Notes: generated from the sequence alone by a model not told the origin. DNA of 64,000 nucleotides from Flagellatimonas centrodinii (GCF_016918765.2 NZ_CP092104.1:3398335-3462334); one strand, 5' to 3'. Shown: positions 49,611-58,714, counted from the stretch's first letter. Numbers and translations are program-made.

Positions 49611-50983
49611 GGCTTCACCCACTTAAGCCGCTCTCTTAGGTACACCACCTCCCCCACGATCAACAGGCTGGCGCCGGTCACCTCGGCGCTGGCGACCTTG
49701 GCGGCGAGGGTGGCGAGGGTGCCGGTGATCACCTGTTGGGTGGGTTGTGTGCCCTCGACGACGAGGGCGCAGGGCCAGTCGTCCGGCAGACCGTGGGCGA
49801 TGAAGGCGGCGCACAGCATCGGTAACGTCGACAGGCCCATGTAGACCACCACGGTCTGCCCGGGGCGCGCCAGCGTTGGCCATGGCAGGCTCAAGGCCCC
49901 ATCGGCCCGCGCGTGGCCGGTTACGAAGATGCAGGTCTGGGCGTAGTCGCGGTGGGTCAGCGGGATGCCGGCGTAGGCGGCACAGCCGCTGGCGGCGGTG
50001 ATGCCCGGCACCACCTGGAACGGAATGCCGTGGTCGGCCAGCCGCTCGATCTCTTCGCCCCCCCGGCCGAAGATGAACGGGTCGCCGCCCTTCAGCCGCA
50101 ATACCCGCTTGCCGGCACTGGCGAGCCGCACCAGCTCTGCATTGATCTCGTCCTGCGGCACCGTGTGCTGGTGCTTCTTCTTGCCGACGAAGATGCGCTC
50201 GGCATCGCGCCGCACCAGGTCGAGAATGGCGGGCGCCACCAGGCGGTCGTAGAGCACCACGTCGCACTGCTGCATCAGCCGCAGGGCGCGAAAAGTGAGC
50301 AGGTCCGGGTCGCCCGGCCCTGCGCCGACCAGGTACACCTCACCGGTGGGGCTGTCGGCCTCGGCCACCAGGGCGTCGAGCACGGCACCGGCGGCTGTCA
50401 GATCACCGCGGTGTACGGCTTCGGGGCCGCGGCCATCGAGAAACCGTTCCCACAGGCGGCGGCGCACATCCACCCCCAATTTCGGTTTGAGCCGGGCCCG
50501 CGCCTCGCCCATGAACCGGGCCAGCGCGCCGAGGGTGGCCGGCAAGGTGGTTTCCAGCTGCTCGCGCAGTCGGCGTGCCAGCACCGGTGCACTGCCCGCT
50601 GAGCTGATGGCAATCAGCAGCGGGCTGCGGTCGATGATGGCAGGGGTGATGAAGCGACTGTGACGGGGATCGTCCACCACATTGACCCAGACACCGGCAG
50701 TCTCGGCGGCGGCGGCAACCGCGCGGTTGACGGCCATGTCATCGGTGGCCGCCACGCACAGGCGCATCCCCTCCAGATGGGCGGGCTCAAAGCCCTGGCC
50801 GATCACCTCGACGCCCTGCAGCGCAGCCAGTTCGGCATGGACCTCGGGCGCCACCACCCGCACCCGGGCACCGGCACGCACCAGCAGACGGGCCTTGCGC
50901 AAGGCCACTTCCCCCCCGCCCACCAGCAGCACGGGCTGGTCCTGAAGGCGAACGAACACGGGGAAATAGGGCCAGAACGACAT
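49601..50983 (-). CDS. cysG: Siroheme synthase CysG (multifunctional)
   Basis: 460 residues. The N-terminal dehydrogenase/ferrochelatase part has VLLVGGGEVALRKARLLVRAGARV and ISSAGSAPVLARRLREQLE; the C-terminal uroporphyrinogen-III methyltransferase has VYLVGAGPGDPDLLTFRALRLMQQCDVVLYDRLV and RLKGGDPFIFGRGGEE...VPGITAASGCAAYAGIPLTHRD. It makes siroheme, the cofactor of the sulfite reductase encoded at 52570. Start at 50983 gives the standard N-terminus (MSFWPYFPVFVRLQDQPVLL). The last codons (VKPAV, TAG) come from a family B repeat. Confidence 0.96.
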   Translation of the reverse strand: MSFWPYFPVFVRLQDQPVLLVGGGEVALRKARLLVRAGARVRVVAPEVHAELAALQGVEVIGQGFEPAHLEGMRLCVAATDDMAVNRAVAAAAETAGVWVNVVDDPRHSRFITPAIIDRSPLLIAISSAGSAPVLARRLREQLETTLPATLGALARFMGEARARLKPKLGVDVRRRLWERFLDGRGPEAVHRGDLTAAGAVLDALVAEADSPTGEVYLVGAGPGDPDLLTFRALRLMQQCDVVLYDRLVAPAILDLVRRDAERIFVGKKKHQHTVPQDEINAELVRLASAGKRVLRLKGGDPFIFGRGGEEIERLADHGIPFQVVPGITAASGCAAYAGIPLTHRDYAQTCIFVTGHARADGALSLPWPTLARPGQTVVVYMGLSTLPMLCAAFIAHGLPDDWPCALVVEGTQPTQQVITGTLATLAAKVASAEVTGASLLIVGEVVYLRERLKWVKPAV

Positions 50984-51087
50984 CAGGGCTCCGGAATGCA
51001 GGGCGTCAGCCGCGGATGCTACCCCACCTCGACGCCGATGCCTGCCTATACTTTGAGAACCTGCGGGAATAACGAGGCGGTACAACC

Positions 51088-52062
51088 ATGAAAATCCGTC
51101 AGCTGCACTACATCCATGAAGTCGCGCGCCGCGGCCTCAACATCACGGCGGCGGCCGAGGCCCTGTTCACCTCCCAGCCCGGCGTGTCCAAGCAGATCCG
51201 CCTGCTGGAGGAGGAGCTGGGGGTCGACATCTTCGTGCGCAACGGCAAACACCTGTCGGAGGTCACCCCGGCCGGCGCGCGTATCCTCGAATATGCGGCC
51301 CGGGTGCTGCACGAGGCGGAGAACATCAAGAACGTCGCCCACGAGTTCAAGGACACCGACCGCGGCGATCTCACCATTGCCACCACCCACACCCAGGCAC
51401 GCTACGCGCTGCCGCCGGTGATCACCCGCTTCCGCAGCCAGTATCCGCGGGTGGCCCTGCACCTGCACCAGGGCTCGCCACCGCAGATCGCCAAGATGGC
51501 TGCCGAGGGTGAAACCGACTTCGCCATCGCCACCGAAGCGCTGGAGCACTTCGAACAACTGGTGATGCTGCCCTGCTATCGCTGGAACCGCTGCGTGCTG
51601 GTGCGCCCCGACCATCGGCTGGCCCGCGAGAGCCGCATCACCCTGCCGCGCCTGGCCGAGCATCCGCTGATCACCTACACCTTCGGCTTCACCGGCCGCT
51701 CCAAGCTGGACCAGGCCTTTGCCGCCCATGGCCTGCGCCATGACGTGGTGCTGACCGCGGTGGATGCCGACGTCATCAAGACCTACGTCCGCCTCGGGCT
51801 GGGCGTCGGCATCGTCGCCGAGATGGCCTGGGACCCGGAGGTCGACAAGGACCTGGTGTGCCTGCCCGCCGACCACCTGTTCGAGCCCAGCGTGACCCAC
51901 ATCGGATTCCGCCGCGGGCTGTTCCTGCGCGGCTACATGCTCGACTTCATTACCGCCTTTGCGCCGCACCTCACCCGCGAGATGGTGGAGTCGGTGGCCA
52001 GCATCGCCGATGCCGAGACCCGGGCAGCGGCGGCCGGCAAGCTGCTGCCGGAAACGCGGTAG
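51088..52062 (+). CDS. cysB: LysR-type regulator CysB
   Basis: 324 residues. N-terminal winged helix KIRQLHYIHEVARRGLNITAAAEALFTSQPGVSKQIRLLEEELGVDIFVRNGKHL and the CysB-type sensor domain (TTHTQARYALPPVITRF, PLITYTFGFTGRSKLDQAF). It activates cysteine biosynthesis genes in response to N-acetylserine. Placement between cysG and cysI fits local control of siroheme and sulfite reduction. Divergent from cysG across 104 bp. Confidence 0.95.
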   Translation: MKIRQLHYIHEVARRGLNITAAAEALFTSQPGVSKQIRLLEEELGVDIFVRNGKHLSEVTPAGARILEYAARVLHEAENIKNVAHEFKDTDRGDLTIATTHTQARYALPPVITRFRSQYPRVALHLHQGSPPQIAKMAAEGETDFAIATEALEHFEQLVMLPCYRWNRCVLVRPDHRLARESRITLPRLAEHPLITYTFGFTGRSKLDQAFAAHGLRHDVVLTAVDADVIKTYVRLGLGVGIVAEMAWDPEVDKDLVCLPADHLFEPSVTHIGFRRGLFLRGYMLDFITAFAPHLTREMVESVASIADAETRAAAAGKLLPETR

Positions 52063-52069
52063 CACCCGC

Positions 52070-52465
52070 CGGACGAGATTGCCGCGCCCGCTTCGCGGGC
52101 TCGCAATGACAGGGTATTGCTTGTCATCGCGAGGGGCGAAGGCTCATTTTCTGTCATCGCGAGGGGCGAAGCCCCGTGGCGATCTCGTGGTGGAGGGCAG
52201 TGCCAACCGGATGAGATTGCCGCGCCCGCTTCGCGGGCTCGCAATGACAGGTAGGGGCGGGCTCGCAATGGCAGGGTATCGATTGTCATCGCGAGGGGCG
52301 TAAGCTCATTTCCTGTCATCGCGAGGGGCGTAAGCTCATTTTCTGTCATCGCGAGGGGCGCAGCCCCGTGGCGATCTCGTGGTGGAGAGCAGTGCCGACC
52401 GGATGAGATTGCCGCGCCCGCTTCGCGGACTCGCAATGACAGGTAGGGGCGGACTCGCAGTGACA
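52070..52465. repeat. Family A array between cysB and cysI
   Basis: Starts 7 bp after the cysB stop with a half element (CGAGATTGCCGCGCCC...GCAATGACA), then several TGTCATCGCGAGGGGCG copies (from about 52122, 52154, 52284, 52315 and 52344) and closing halves ending GCAATGACAG at 52251 and 52442. The remaining bases to 52569 are AT-richer and probably hold the cysI promoter; an exact CysB site could not be assigned. Confidence 0.8.
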
Positions 52466-52569
52466 GCCCGCGTTTTTATGACGATTTGGTCATTGAATAA
52501 GCCCTTCTAAGGCTGTTTCCACACTGTTACGCTTCGCGCCCTTCCCACGTGGGGACCGACGAGTCACGC

Positions 52570-54225
52570 ATGTATCAGTACGACGCCTACGACCAAGCGC
52601 TGGTGGACCAGCGGGTTGCCCAGTTCCGCGAGCAGACCCAGCGCTACCTGGCCGGCGAGCTGCCGGAAGACGACTTCAAGCCGCTGCGGCTGCGCAACGG
52701 GCTGTATGTGCAGCGCTTCGCGCCGATGCTCCGGGTGTCGATCCCGTATGGCCTGCTGTCGTCGAAGCAGTTGCGCATGCTGGGCCACATCGCCCGCACC
52801 TATGACAAGGGCTACGGCCACTTCAGCACCCGCCAGAACATCCAGTACAACTGGCCGAAACTGGAACAGGTACCGGACATCCTCGCCGAGCTGGCCACCG
52901 TGCAGATGCACGCCATCCAGACCAGCGGCAACTGCATCCGCAACATCACCGCCGACCATCTGGCCGGCGTTGCCCGCGACGAACTGGTGGACCCCCGCCC
53001 CTACTGCGAGCTGACCCGCCAGTGGGCCACCTTCCACCCCGAGTTCAACTGGCTGCCGCGCAAGTTCAAGTTCGCCTTTTCGTCCAGCACCACCGATCGC
53101 GTCGCCACCTCGGTGCATGACATCGGCGTCCACATCATCCGCAACGAGGCGGGCGAGATCGGCTACACCATCTACGTCGGTGGTGGCCTCGGCCGCATGC
53201 CGATGATCGGCCAGAAGATCCGCGAGTTCCTGCCCGAAGCCGATCTGCTGAGCTACTGCGAAGCGATTCTCCGTGTCTACAACCTGCGTGGCCGCCGCGA
53301 CAACATTCACCGCGCCCGCATCAAGGTGTTGGTGAAGGACATGGGCATCGCCGCCTTCCGCGAGGCGGTGGAAGCCGAGTGGAACAGCGGGCTGCGTGGT
53401 GGCGACCTCACCGTCACCCCCGAGCAGCTGGCCTGGTTCAAGGGCCACTTCACCGCACACCCGTACCGTGCCGATGCCGCCGCAGACACCGGCTTTGCTG
53501 CCAAACAGGCCGAAGACGCCGCCTTCGCGACCTTCTGCAAGCGCAACGTGCAGCCGCACCGCATCGACGGCTACAAGATCGTGTTCGTGTCACTGAAAGC
53601 CTCGGGCATCGCCCCGGGCGACATCACCGCCGACCAGATGGACGTGGTCGCCGATCTCGCCGAGCGCTACAGCTTCGACGAGGTGCGCAGCACCCACGAC
53701 CAGAACCTGGTGTTGGCCGAGGTGGCGCAGGAAGACGTGTACGCGGTCTGGCAGACCCTGGCCACCCACAACCTGGCGACGCCCAACATCGGCCTGCTCA
53801 CCGACCTCATCTGCTGCCCGGGTCTGGACTTCTGCTCGCTGGCCAATGCCAGCTCGATCTCGGTGGCACAGGACATCTTCGAGCGCTTCGAGAGCCTCGA
53901 CTACCAGTACGACGTCGGCGAAATCAAACTCAAGATGAGCGGCTGCATGAACGGCTGCGGTCACCACAGCGTCGGCCACATCGGCATTCTCGGCGTCGAC
54001 AAGAAGGGTGAGGAGTGGTACCAGATCACCCTCGGTGGCAGCGCCGAAAACGACGCCAGCCTCGGCGACCGCACCGGCCCGTCGGTCGGCAAGGCCGAGG
54101 TGGCCGAAGTGGTCGAACGCATCATCCAGACCTATGTCGACAACCGCGAAGGCGAGGACGAGAGCTTCCTCAACTGTTATCGGCGGGTCGGCATGGCGCC
54201 GTTCAAACAGCGGATCTACGCATGA
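52570..54225 (+). CDS. cysI: Sulfite (nitrite) reductase hemoprotein
   Basis: 551 residues. Two ferredoxin-like halves and the siroheme/4Fe-4S ligands: LICCPGLDFCSLANA and KMSGCMNGCGHHSVGHIG. RLRNGLYVQRFAPMLRVSIPYGLLSSKQLRML and GHFSTRQNIQYNWPKL are typical of the pseudomonad-type enzyme that works with a DUF934 partner. It reduces sulfite to sulfide using siroheme made by CysG. The ATG at 52570 is preferred over an in-frame GTG at 52549. It overlaps the next gene (ATGA). Confidence 0.94.
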   Translation: MYQYDAYDQALVDQRVAQFREQTQRYLAGELPEDDFKPLRLRNGLYVQRFAPMLRVSIPYGLLSSKQLRMLGHIARTYDKGYGHFSTRQNIQYNWPKLEQVPDILAELATVQMHAIQTSGNCIRNITADHLAGVARDELVDPRPYCELTRQWATFHPEFNWLPRKFKFAFSSSTTDRVATSVHDIGVHIIRNEAGEIGYTIYVGGGLGRMPMIGQKIREFLPEADLLSYCEAILRVYNLRGRRDNIHRARIKVLVKDMGIAAFREAVEAEWNSGLRGGDLTVTPEQLAWFKGHFTAHPYRADAAADTGFAAKQAEDAAFATFCKRNVQPHRIDGYKIVFVSLKASGIAPGDITADQMDVVADLAERYSFDEVRSTHDQNLVLAEVAQEDVYAVWQTLATHNLATPNIGLLTDLICCPGLDFCSLANASSISVAQDIFERFESLDYQYDVGEIKLKMSGCMNGCGHHSVGHIGILGVDKKGEEWYQITLGGSAENDASLGDRTGPSVGKAEVAEVVERIIQTYVDNREGEDESFLNCYRRVGMAPFKQRIYA

Positions 54226-54734
54226 GCACCGATAGCGCCCCCCAGTTCCTGATGGATGCGCAGGGCTCGGTGACCGCCACCGCCGTGGTGATCCTCGCCG
54301 ACGGCGAGGCCGGCACGGCTGACACGGACGACACTACGCTGGTGCTTGCGCCCATCCACGATGCCGATAGCCTGGGCGCCGCCACCGGCGTACCGCGGCT
54401 GGCGCCCGCCCTGTCGGTGACCCCGCTGCGCGATGCCCTGCTGGCGCAGCCGCGGCTGGCACTGGCCTTCGACAGCTTCGGCGAGGGCCGTCCCTACTCA
54501 CAGGCCCGACAGCTACGGGCTGCCGGGTATCAGGGCCAGCTGATCGCCAGCGGCCCGGCCGTGGTCTGCGACAAGGTGGTGCCGATGCGCGAACTGGGCA
54601 TTGATGCTTTCCTGTTTGCCGACGAGTCCGAAGCCCACCGCAGCGCCGAGCGTCTGCGCGCCGCCACGGCGACCCTCCCGGCCCCCAGCCCGGCCCGGGC
54701 GTACCGTCCTGTGCACCGGACCGGGGTGATTTAG
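54222..54734 (+). CDS. DUF934 protein, sulfite-reduction accessory
   Basis: 170 residues. The core LALAFDSFGEGRPYSQARQLRAAGYQGQLIASGPAVVCDKVVPMRELGIDAFLFADESEAH is the DUF934 pattern. The family always sits next to this cysI type and is thought to be an oxidoreductase-associated factor, perhaps in electron delivery; the mechanism is unknown. A start at 54222 overlaps the cysI stop. Confidence 0.9.
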   Translation: MSTDSAPQFLMDAQGSVTATAVVILADGEAGTADTDDTTLVLAPIHDADSLGAATGVPRLAPALSVTPLRDALLAQPRLALAFDSFGEGRPYSQARQLRAAGYQGQLIASGPAVVCDKVVPMRELGIDAFLFADESEAHRSAERLRAATATLPAPSPARAYRPVHRTGVI

Positions 54735-54744
54735 GCGGGGTGGG

Positions 54745-55670
54745 CCCTGCGCCCGCCGGACGAGATTGCCGCGCCCGCGTTGCGGGCTCGCAATGACAAG
54801 GAAGCGACCGTCACCGCGCGGGGGCATAGCCCCCACCTGTCATCGCGCGGGGCGTCGCCAATAACTGTCATCGCGAGGGGCGTAGCCCCCATCTGTCATC
54901 GCGAGGGGCGAAGCCCCGCGGCGATCTCGTCGTCGAAGGCACAGCCACCCGGACAAGATTGCCGCGCCCGCGTTGCGGGCTCGCAATGACAAGAAAGCGA
55001 CTGTCACCGCGAAGGGGCGTAGCCAATAACTGTCATCGCGAGGGGCGAAGCCCCGTGGCGATCTCGTCATCGAAGGCACAGCCACCCGGACAAGATTGCC
55101 GCGCCCGCGTTGCGGACTCGCAATGACAAGGAATCGACTGTCACCGCGAAGGGGCATAGCCCCCACCTGTCATCGCGAGGGGCGAAGCCCCCATCTGTCA
55201 TCGCGAGGGGCGAAGCCCCGCGGCGATCTCGTCGTCGAAGGCACAGCCACCCGGACAAGATTGCCGCGCCCGCGTTGCGGGCTCGCAATGACAAGGAATC
55301 GACCGTCACCGCGAGGGGCGAAGCCCCCATCTGTCATCGCGAAGGGCGTCGCCAATAACTGTCATCGCGAGGGGCGTAGCCCCCATCTGTCATCGCGAGG
55401 GGCGAAGCCCCGTGGCGATCTCGTCGTCGAAGGCACAGCCACCCGCACAAGATTGCCGCGCCCGCGTTGCGGACTCGCAATGACAAGGAATCGACTGTCA
55501 CCGCGAAGGGGCATAGCCCCCACCTGTCATCGCGAGGGGCGAAGCCCCGTGGCGATCTCGTCGTCGAGGGCACAGCCACCCGGACGAGATTGCCGCGCCT
55601 GCTGCGCAGGCTCGCAATGACAAGGAATCGACTGCCTTACCCGCGTTGCGAGCTCGCAATGACATAGGGC
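54745..55670. repeat. Tandem array of family A elements (~0.9 kb)
   Basis: Alternating left halves (TGTCATCGCGAGGGGCGAAG) and right halves (AAGATTGCCGCGCCCGCGTTG...CTCGCAATGACAAGGAA) form about five near-identical full units, plus extra left ends joined by linkers such as CAATAACTGTCATCGCGAGG. Many short frames with Arg/Ser-rich sequence cross it on both strands and are artefacts. The remaining bases to 55788 hold the next gene's upstream region, with a weak GATAAT at 55722-55727 and a good AGGGGAGA ribosome site at 55773-55780. Confidence 0.88.
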
Positions 55671-55788
55671 GCTACACGCCCATCCTGTGACGCGGTCGTC
55701 GCGTTGCCTACACAAGCGAGTGATAATCTGTCGCTATCAGTCACCTCGCCGTGGCTGTCCTGACACCTCATTAGGGGAGATACACCGC

Positions 55789-56589
55789 ATGAACCGCAGC
55801 TCCAAACTCCTTTGCCCGCTGGCCCTGGCCGCCGCGATGACCGGCGCCAGCACGCTGGCCCAGGCCGCCGGCCCGACCCTTGCCGCCAGCGATCTCGGGC
55901 TCAGCACCGCACAGTTGCAGAACCTGCTCGGCCTCGGCGCCCCGGGCGGCCACCCCGGCATCGCCTTCGGTTCACCCATCGGTTATGGCGCCAACTGGGG
56001 CACGCTGGGTGCCGCCATCGGGGGTCAGACGCTGCCGGACACCGCGCAGGACGACGTCGACGGCTCGATGGGCCTGGTCGCCGGCTTCGGTGACGCGACC
56101 AACGCCATTGGCCTTGAGGTGATCGTCAACATCATCAGCCTTCAGGACAACTTCGGTGAAGACGGCGCGTTCAGTGCCAAACTACACCGCATGCTCGGCG
56201 ACTCCACCTCCATCGCCATCGGCGTTGAAGGCGCCGGCGGCTGGGGCGCGGCAGATAATGTCGACGAAACCTATTACGCGGTCGGTACCCACGTGCTGCC
56301 GGTGGCCGAAACCGACATGTCGCTGGCCATCAACCTCGGCGTCGGCGATGGCCGCTTCGATGACCGCGGCGAAGATCGCGCCTCCCTCATCGCCGGCATG
56401 GCACTGGTCGTCCATCCGCAGGTGTCGACCATCGTCGACTGGTCCGGCAGCACCCTCAATGCGGGCGTGTCGACCGTCCCCCTGCGCGGCCTGCCGCTGA
56501 CGCTGTCACTCGGCGCCATCAACCTGACCGAACGCAACAACGGCGATATCGAGTTTGCCGGCAGCGTCGGCTACAGCCTCTTCTTCTGA
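55789..56589 (+). CDS. Exported, probably outer-membrane beta protein of unknown function
   Basis: 266 residues. Signal peptide LLCPLALAAAMTGASTLAQAA, then a Gly/Asp-rich mature chain with many alternating hydrophobic strands and a terminal Phe (GSVGYSLFF), as in outer-membrane barrels. Strand-like segments SIAIGVEGAGGWGA, SLAINLGVGDGRFDD and LPLTLSLGAINLTE. Start at 55789 follows AGGGGAGA by 8 bp. It precedes another small exported gene by 22 bp, so they are probably co-transcribed. No family recognised. Confidence 0.75.
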   Translation: MNRSSKLLCPLALAAAMTGASTLAQAAGPTLAASDLGLSTAQLQNLLGLGAPGGHPGIAFGSPIGYGANWGTLGAAIGGQTLPDTAQDDVDGSMGLVAGFGDATNAIGLEVIVNIISLQDNFGEDGAFSAKLHRMLGDSTSIAIGVEGAGGWGAADNVDETYYAVGTHVLPVAETDMSLAINLGVGDGRFDDRGEDRASLIAGMALVVHPQVSTIVDWSGSTLNAGVSTVPLRGLPLTLSLGAINLTERNNGDIEFAGSVGYSLFF

Positions 56590-56611
56590 TCGCCCCGCCA
56601 AGGACTCCATC

Positions 56612-56986
56612 ATGAAATTCAAGATTCTCGCCGCCTCTGCGGCCCTGTCCCTCTCCGGCCTGGCGTCGGCCGGTTCGATCACCGCCGGTGGTCCGATTTC
56701 CAGCGCCTCTGCCGCCATCCCCCTGACCGGGCTCATGGCACGTCTCAACCGTCAGGCCCTTATTGTCGGTAACACGCTTTCGGGCCCCATTGTCATCGAC
56801 AATCCGCCCGCGGCCACGCTGGCAGCGCTGCGCCCTGCAGGTGTGGCCCCGGGCGCAGCCTTCACCCTCACCGACGTCACCCTGCAGACCGGCGGACAGG
56901 ATCTGAAGGTGAGTCTGGTGGTGAGCGCCGACGGCACGCTGACCCTGCTGCCGTTGCCGGTGGATGCCGCCGAAGACGCCAGCTGA
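56612..56986 (+). CDS. Small exported protein of unknown function
   Basis: 124 residues. Signal peptide FKILAASAALSLSGLASA, mature chain rich in Ala, Thr, Leu and Pro, without Cys. It contains TLAALRPAGVAPGAAFTLTDVTLQTGGQDLKVSLVVSADGTLTLLPLP, which looks like a small beta domain. It follows the barrel-like gene and ends just ahead of a strong bidirectional terminator. Unrecognised. Confidence 0.7.
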   Translation: MKFKILAASAALSLSGLASAGSITAGGPISSASAAIPLTGLMARLNRQALIVGNTLSGPIVIDNPPAATLAALRPAGVAPGAAFTLTDVTLQTGGQDLKVSLVVSADGTLTLLPLPVDAAEDAS

Positions 56987-57000
56987 GGCCGCTCCCGCAG

Positions 57001-57036
57001 GCAACAAAAAGCCCCGCATGCGGGGCTTTTTGTTGC
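57001..57036. terminator. Perfect 36-bp palindromic bidirectional terminator
   Basis: Both halves of 57001-57036 are exact reverse complements: an AAAAA/TTTTT flank surrounds GCCCCGCATGCGGGGC. It serves the + strand gene ending at 56986 and the - strand gene ending at 57050. Confidence 0.9.
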
Positions 57037-57049
57037 GCGCTTACTTCAG

Positions 57050-57961
57050 CTACCGCGGCAGACGTTCCCAGCTGCCACCGCCATCGCGGCTGACATAGAC
57101 GCCGCCCGAGGTGGCCGAGATGAACGTCCCGTTCCAGTAGCCATTCATCACGCCCTGCCCGCCCCCGGACAGAAACACCGCCTCGACCTGCGCAGCACAG
57201 CTCTGCAGGTCGAAGTGGCGGCTGGTGCGCCAACTACCGTTCTGCTGGTACTGGCAGGCCACCAATGCGCCGTCGCGCGTGGCGGCGGCCTGCACAGCAG
57301 CACTTGTCGCCGGCGCCGCGGCAGGCGGTTCAGGCACCACCACGGGTGCGATGGTGGTTTCAATCGCCAGCGTCGGGGTCGGAACCGGGGCTTCGGCCTG
57401 CATCGCCACCGGGGCGGGCGCCGAGGTTTCGGTCGCTGCCGGCTCTGGCGTCGCAACCTCCGGCAGCGCTGCCGGTGCAGTGTCGACCACTGCAGGCTCG
57501 GGCACCGCTTCGGGGACAGGCTGCAGGTCTTCGGCCAGCGTCAGCGAGGGTTCGGGCAACGGCGTCGCAACCGGCGCCGGCGCTTCGGGCTGCGCCGCCG
57601 CTGGGTCACGTGGCGGCTTGATCGAGCGCAACAGCGCCGATGCCCGCCCCGGCGCGCCCGCGAACTGCGCCCAGGCATCGCCATCGGGGTAGTAGCGATA
57701 GCTGCCTTCGCTGTCGACCGCCAGCGTCACGTTGCCGAACAGCGCATAGACCCGACCCTGGGCATCGGCTTCACCGTCGTAGCGACGCAGACGGGCCAGG
57801 CAGTCGGCCAGGGAATCTTCGGCCGTCGAAAGGCCCTGCTCCGGCGGCCCCAGGGTGCAGACCTTGGCCGCCACCGCCACCGGCATCACACCGGGCAGCA
57901 TCATCGCCGCCGCCATGACCGGAATGAACCGCGCAGCCGCGCGCGCACTGAAAAATCGCAT
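57050..57961 (-). CDS. Exported protein with long Pro/Ala/Glu linker, function unknown
   Basis: About 303 residues. Signal peptide (FIPVMAAAMMLPGVMPVAVAA), a short domain with VYALFGNVTLAVDSEGSYRYYPDGDAWAQFA, a roughly 130-residue Pro/Ala/Glu/Val-rich region (PEPAVVDTAPAALPEVATPEPAATE...), and a C-terminal domain with ACQYQQNGSWRTSRHFDLQSCAAQVEAVFLSGG...GGVYVSRDGGGSWERLPR. The last piece resembles a BNR-type Asp-box (S-x-D-x-G-x-x-W). Cys residues in both domains may form disulfides. Start at 57961 gives a normal signal peptide; an in-frame ATG at 58003 would lengthen it. Unrecognised. Confidence 0.7.
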   Translation of the reverse strand: MRFFSARAAARFIPVMAAAMMLPGVMPVAVAAKVCTLGPPEQGLSTAEDSLADCLARLRRYDGEADAQGRVYALFGNVTLAVDSEGSYRYYPDGDAWAQFAGAPGRASALLRSIKPPRDPAAAQPEAPAPVATPLPEPSLTLAEDLQPVPEAVPEPAVVDTAPAALPEVATPEPAATETSAPAPVAMQAEAPVPTPTLAIETTIAPVVVPEPPAAAPATSAAVQAAATRDGALVACQYQQNGSWRTSRHFDLQSCAAQVEAVFLSGGGQGVMNGYWNGTFISATSGGVYVSRDGGGSWERLPR

Positions 57962-58282
57962 GAACAAGTTACCCCGCGTGATGGTGCTCTGCGTCACCGA
58001 CATTTACGCTGATACTACCCGCATGGATGCCATGACGGGAGCCGGTCTGCCGATACGCACCGAAAAACGGCCCGCGTCATGGCTGTCGCCACTACTCAGC
58101 GCTCTGCCCCACCTCACCACTCATCCCTCAGCACTCATCTCTGGTCCGTCCCTGACTTTCTTTCGAAAGAATGCTGTGGCAGTCTCCTTGCAGACTCTGG
58201 CTTTCGCCTTGATGAGGCTTTGCCGCCGTCTTGGGCATGGAAGCTGCTTTGTAATTCCCACACCTGATACCGAGAACCCTCA
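57962..58282. other. Gap with family C run and a TTCTTTCGAAAGAA palindrome
   Basis: 321 bp between divergent genes. 58090-58145 has CTCACCACTCATCCCTCAGCACTCATCTCTGG-type units (family C). 58158-58171 is the 14-bp palindrome TTCTTTCGAAAGAA. The gap should contain promoters for both genes, but no clear -35/-10 pair was identified. Confidence 0.5.
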
Positions 58283-58714
58283 ATGCTCAAAAAACTGATC
58301 GTTTCGGCCGCCCTCGCCGGCCTCTGCGGCACTGCCGCAGCCGCCGACCCGCTGCTGGATACCCGCGCCATCGGCGCCAGCTACCGGATGGACTTCGGTG
58401 GCGCCCAGCAGCAGGCCCTGGCGCACAGCGTCGCGCTGCGCAATTCCGCCACCACGCTGAACGCCGGTAACGCGATCATGGAATATCGCTGGCAGGGGAC
58501 GCAGTCGCAGTTTGATGTCGGCGGCGTGCCGTTTTCGGTCAACGGCGAGCGCGTCAGCACCCAGCTGGGTCAGAGCACTGGCTTTCTCGGCCTCACCGGC
58601 ATCGAGCTGACCGCCGCCCTTATCGCTGCCACCATCACCGCCGCAGTCATCGTCGAAGCCAGCGACAACGATGACAATAACGACCAGACGGGCGGCTCAG
58701 GCGGCTCGAACTGA
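58283..58714 (+). CDS. Small exported protein with C-terminal hydrophobic segment and Asp/Asn tail
   Basis: 143 residues. Signal peptide LIVSAALAGLCGTAAAA, a mature region of about 85 residues, a hydrophobic stretch LTAALIAATITAAVIVEA near the C-terminus and a polar tail SDNDDNNDQTGGSGGSN. The overall plan (signal peptide, Ala-rich hydrophobic stretch, polar low-complexity tail) is like E. coli YjbE, which precedes YjbH in an exopolysaccharide operon; here a YjbH-like gene follows 184 bp on. Similarity is in layout only. Confidence 0.6.
   Translation: MLKKLIVSAALAGLCGTAAAADPLLDTRAIGASYRMDFGGAQQQALAHSVALRNSATTLNAGNAIMEYRWQGTQSQFDVGGVPFSVNGERVSTQLGQSTGFLGLTGIELTAALIAATITAAVIVEASDNDDNNDQTGGSGGSN

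Noticed and set aside
54780..55667. Numerous 60-170-codon frames in the family A array, with repeated peptide words such as SLRARNAGAAI
   Set aside because: The peptides are translations of the DNA repeat in different phases; no ribosome sites or homology.
54745..55670. CRISPR array
   Set aside because: Units are palindromic halves with near-identical linkers, not uniform direct repeats with unique spacers; no cas genes are nearby.
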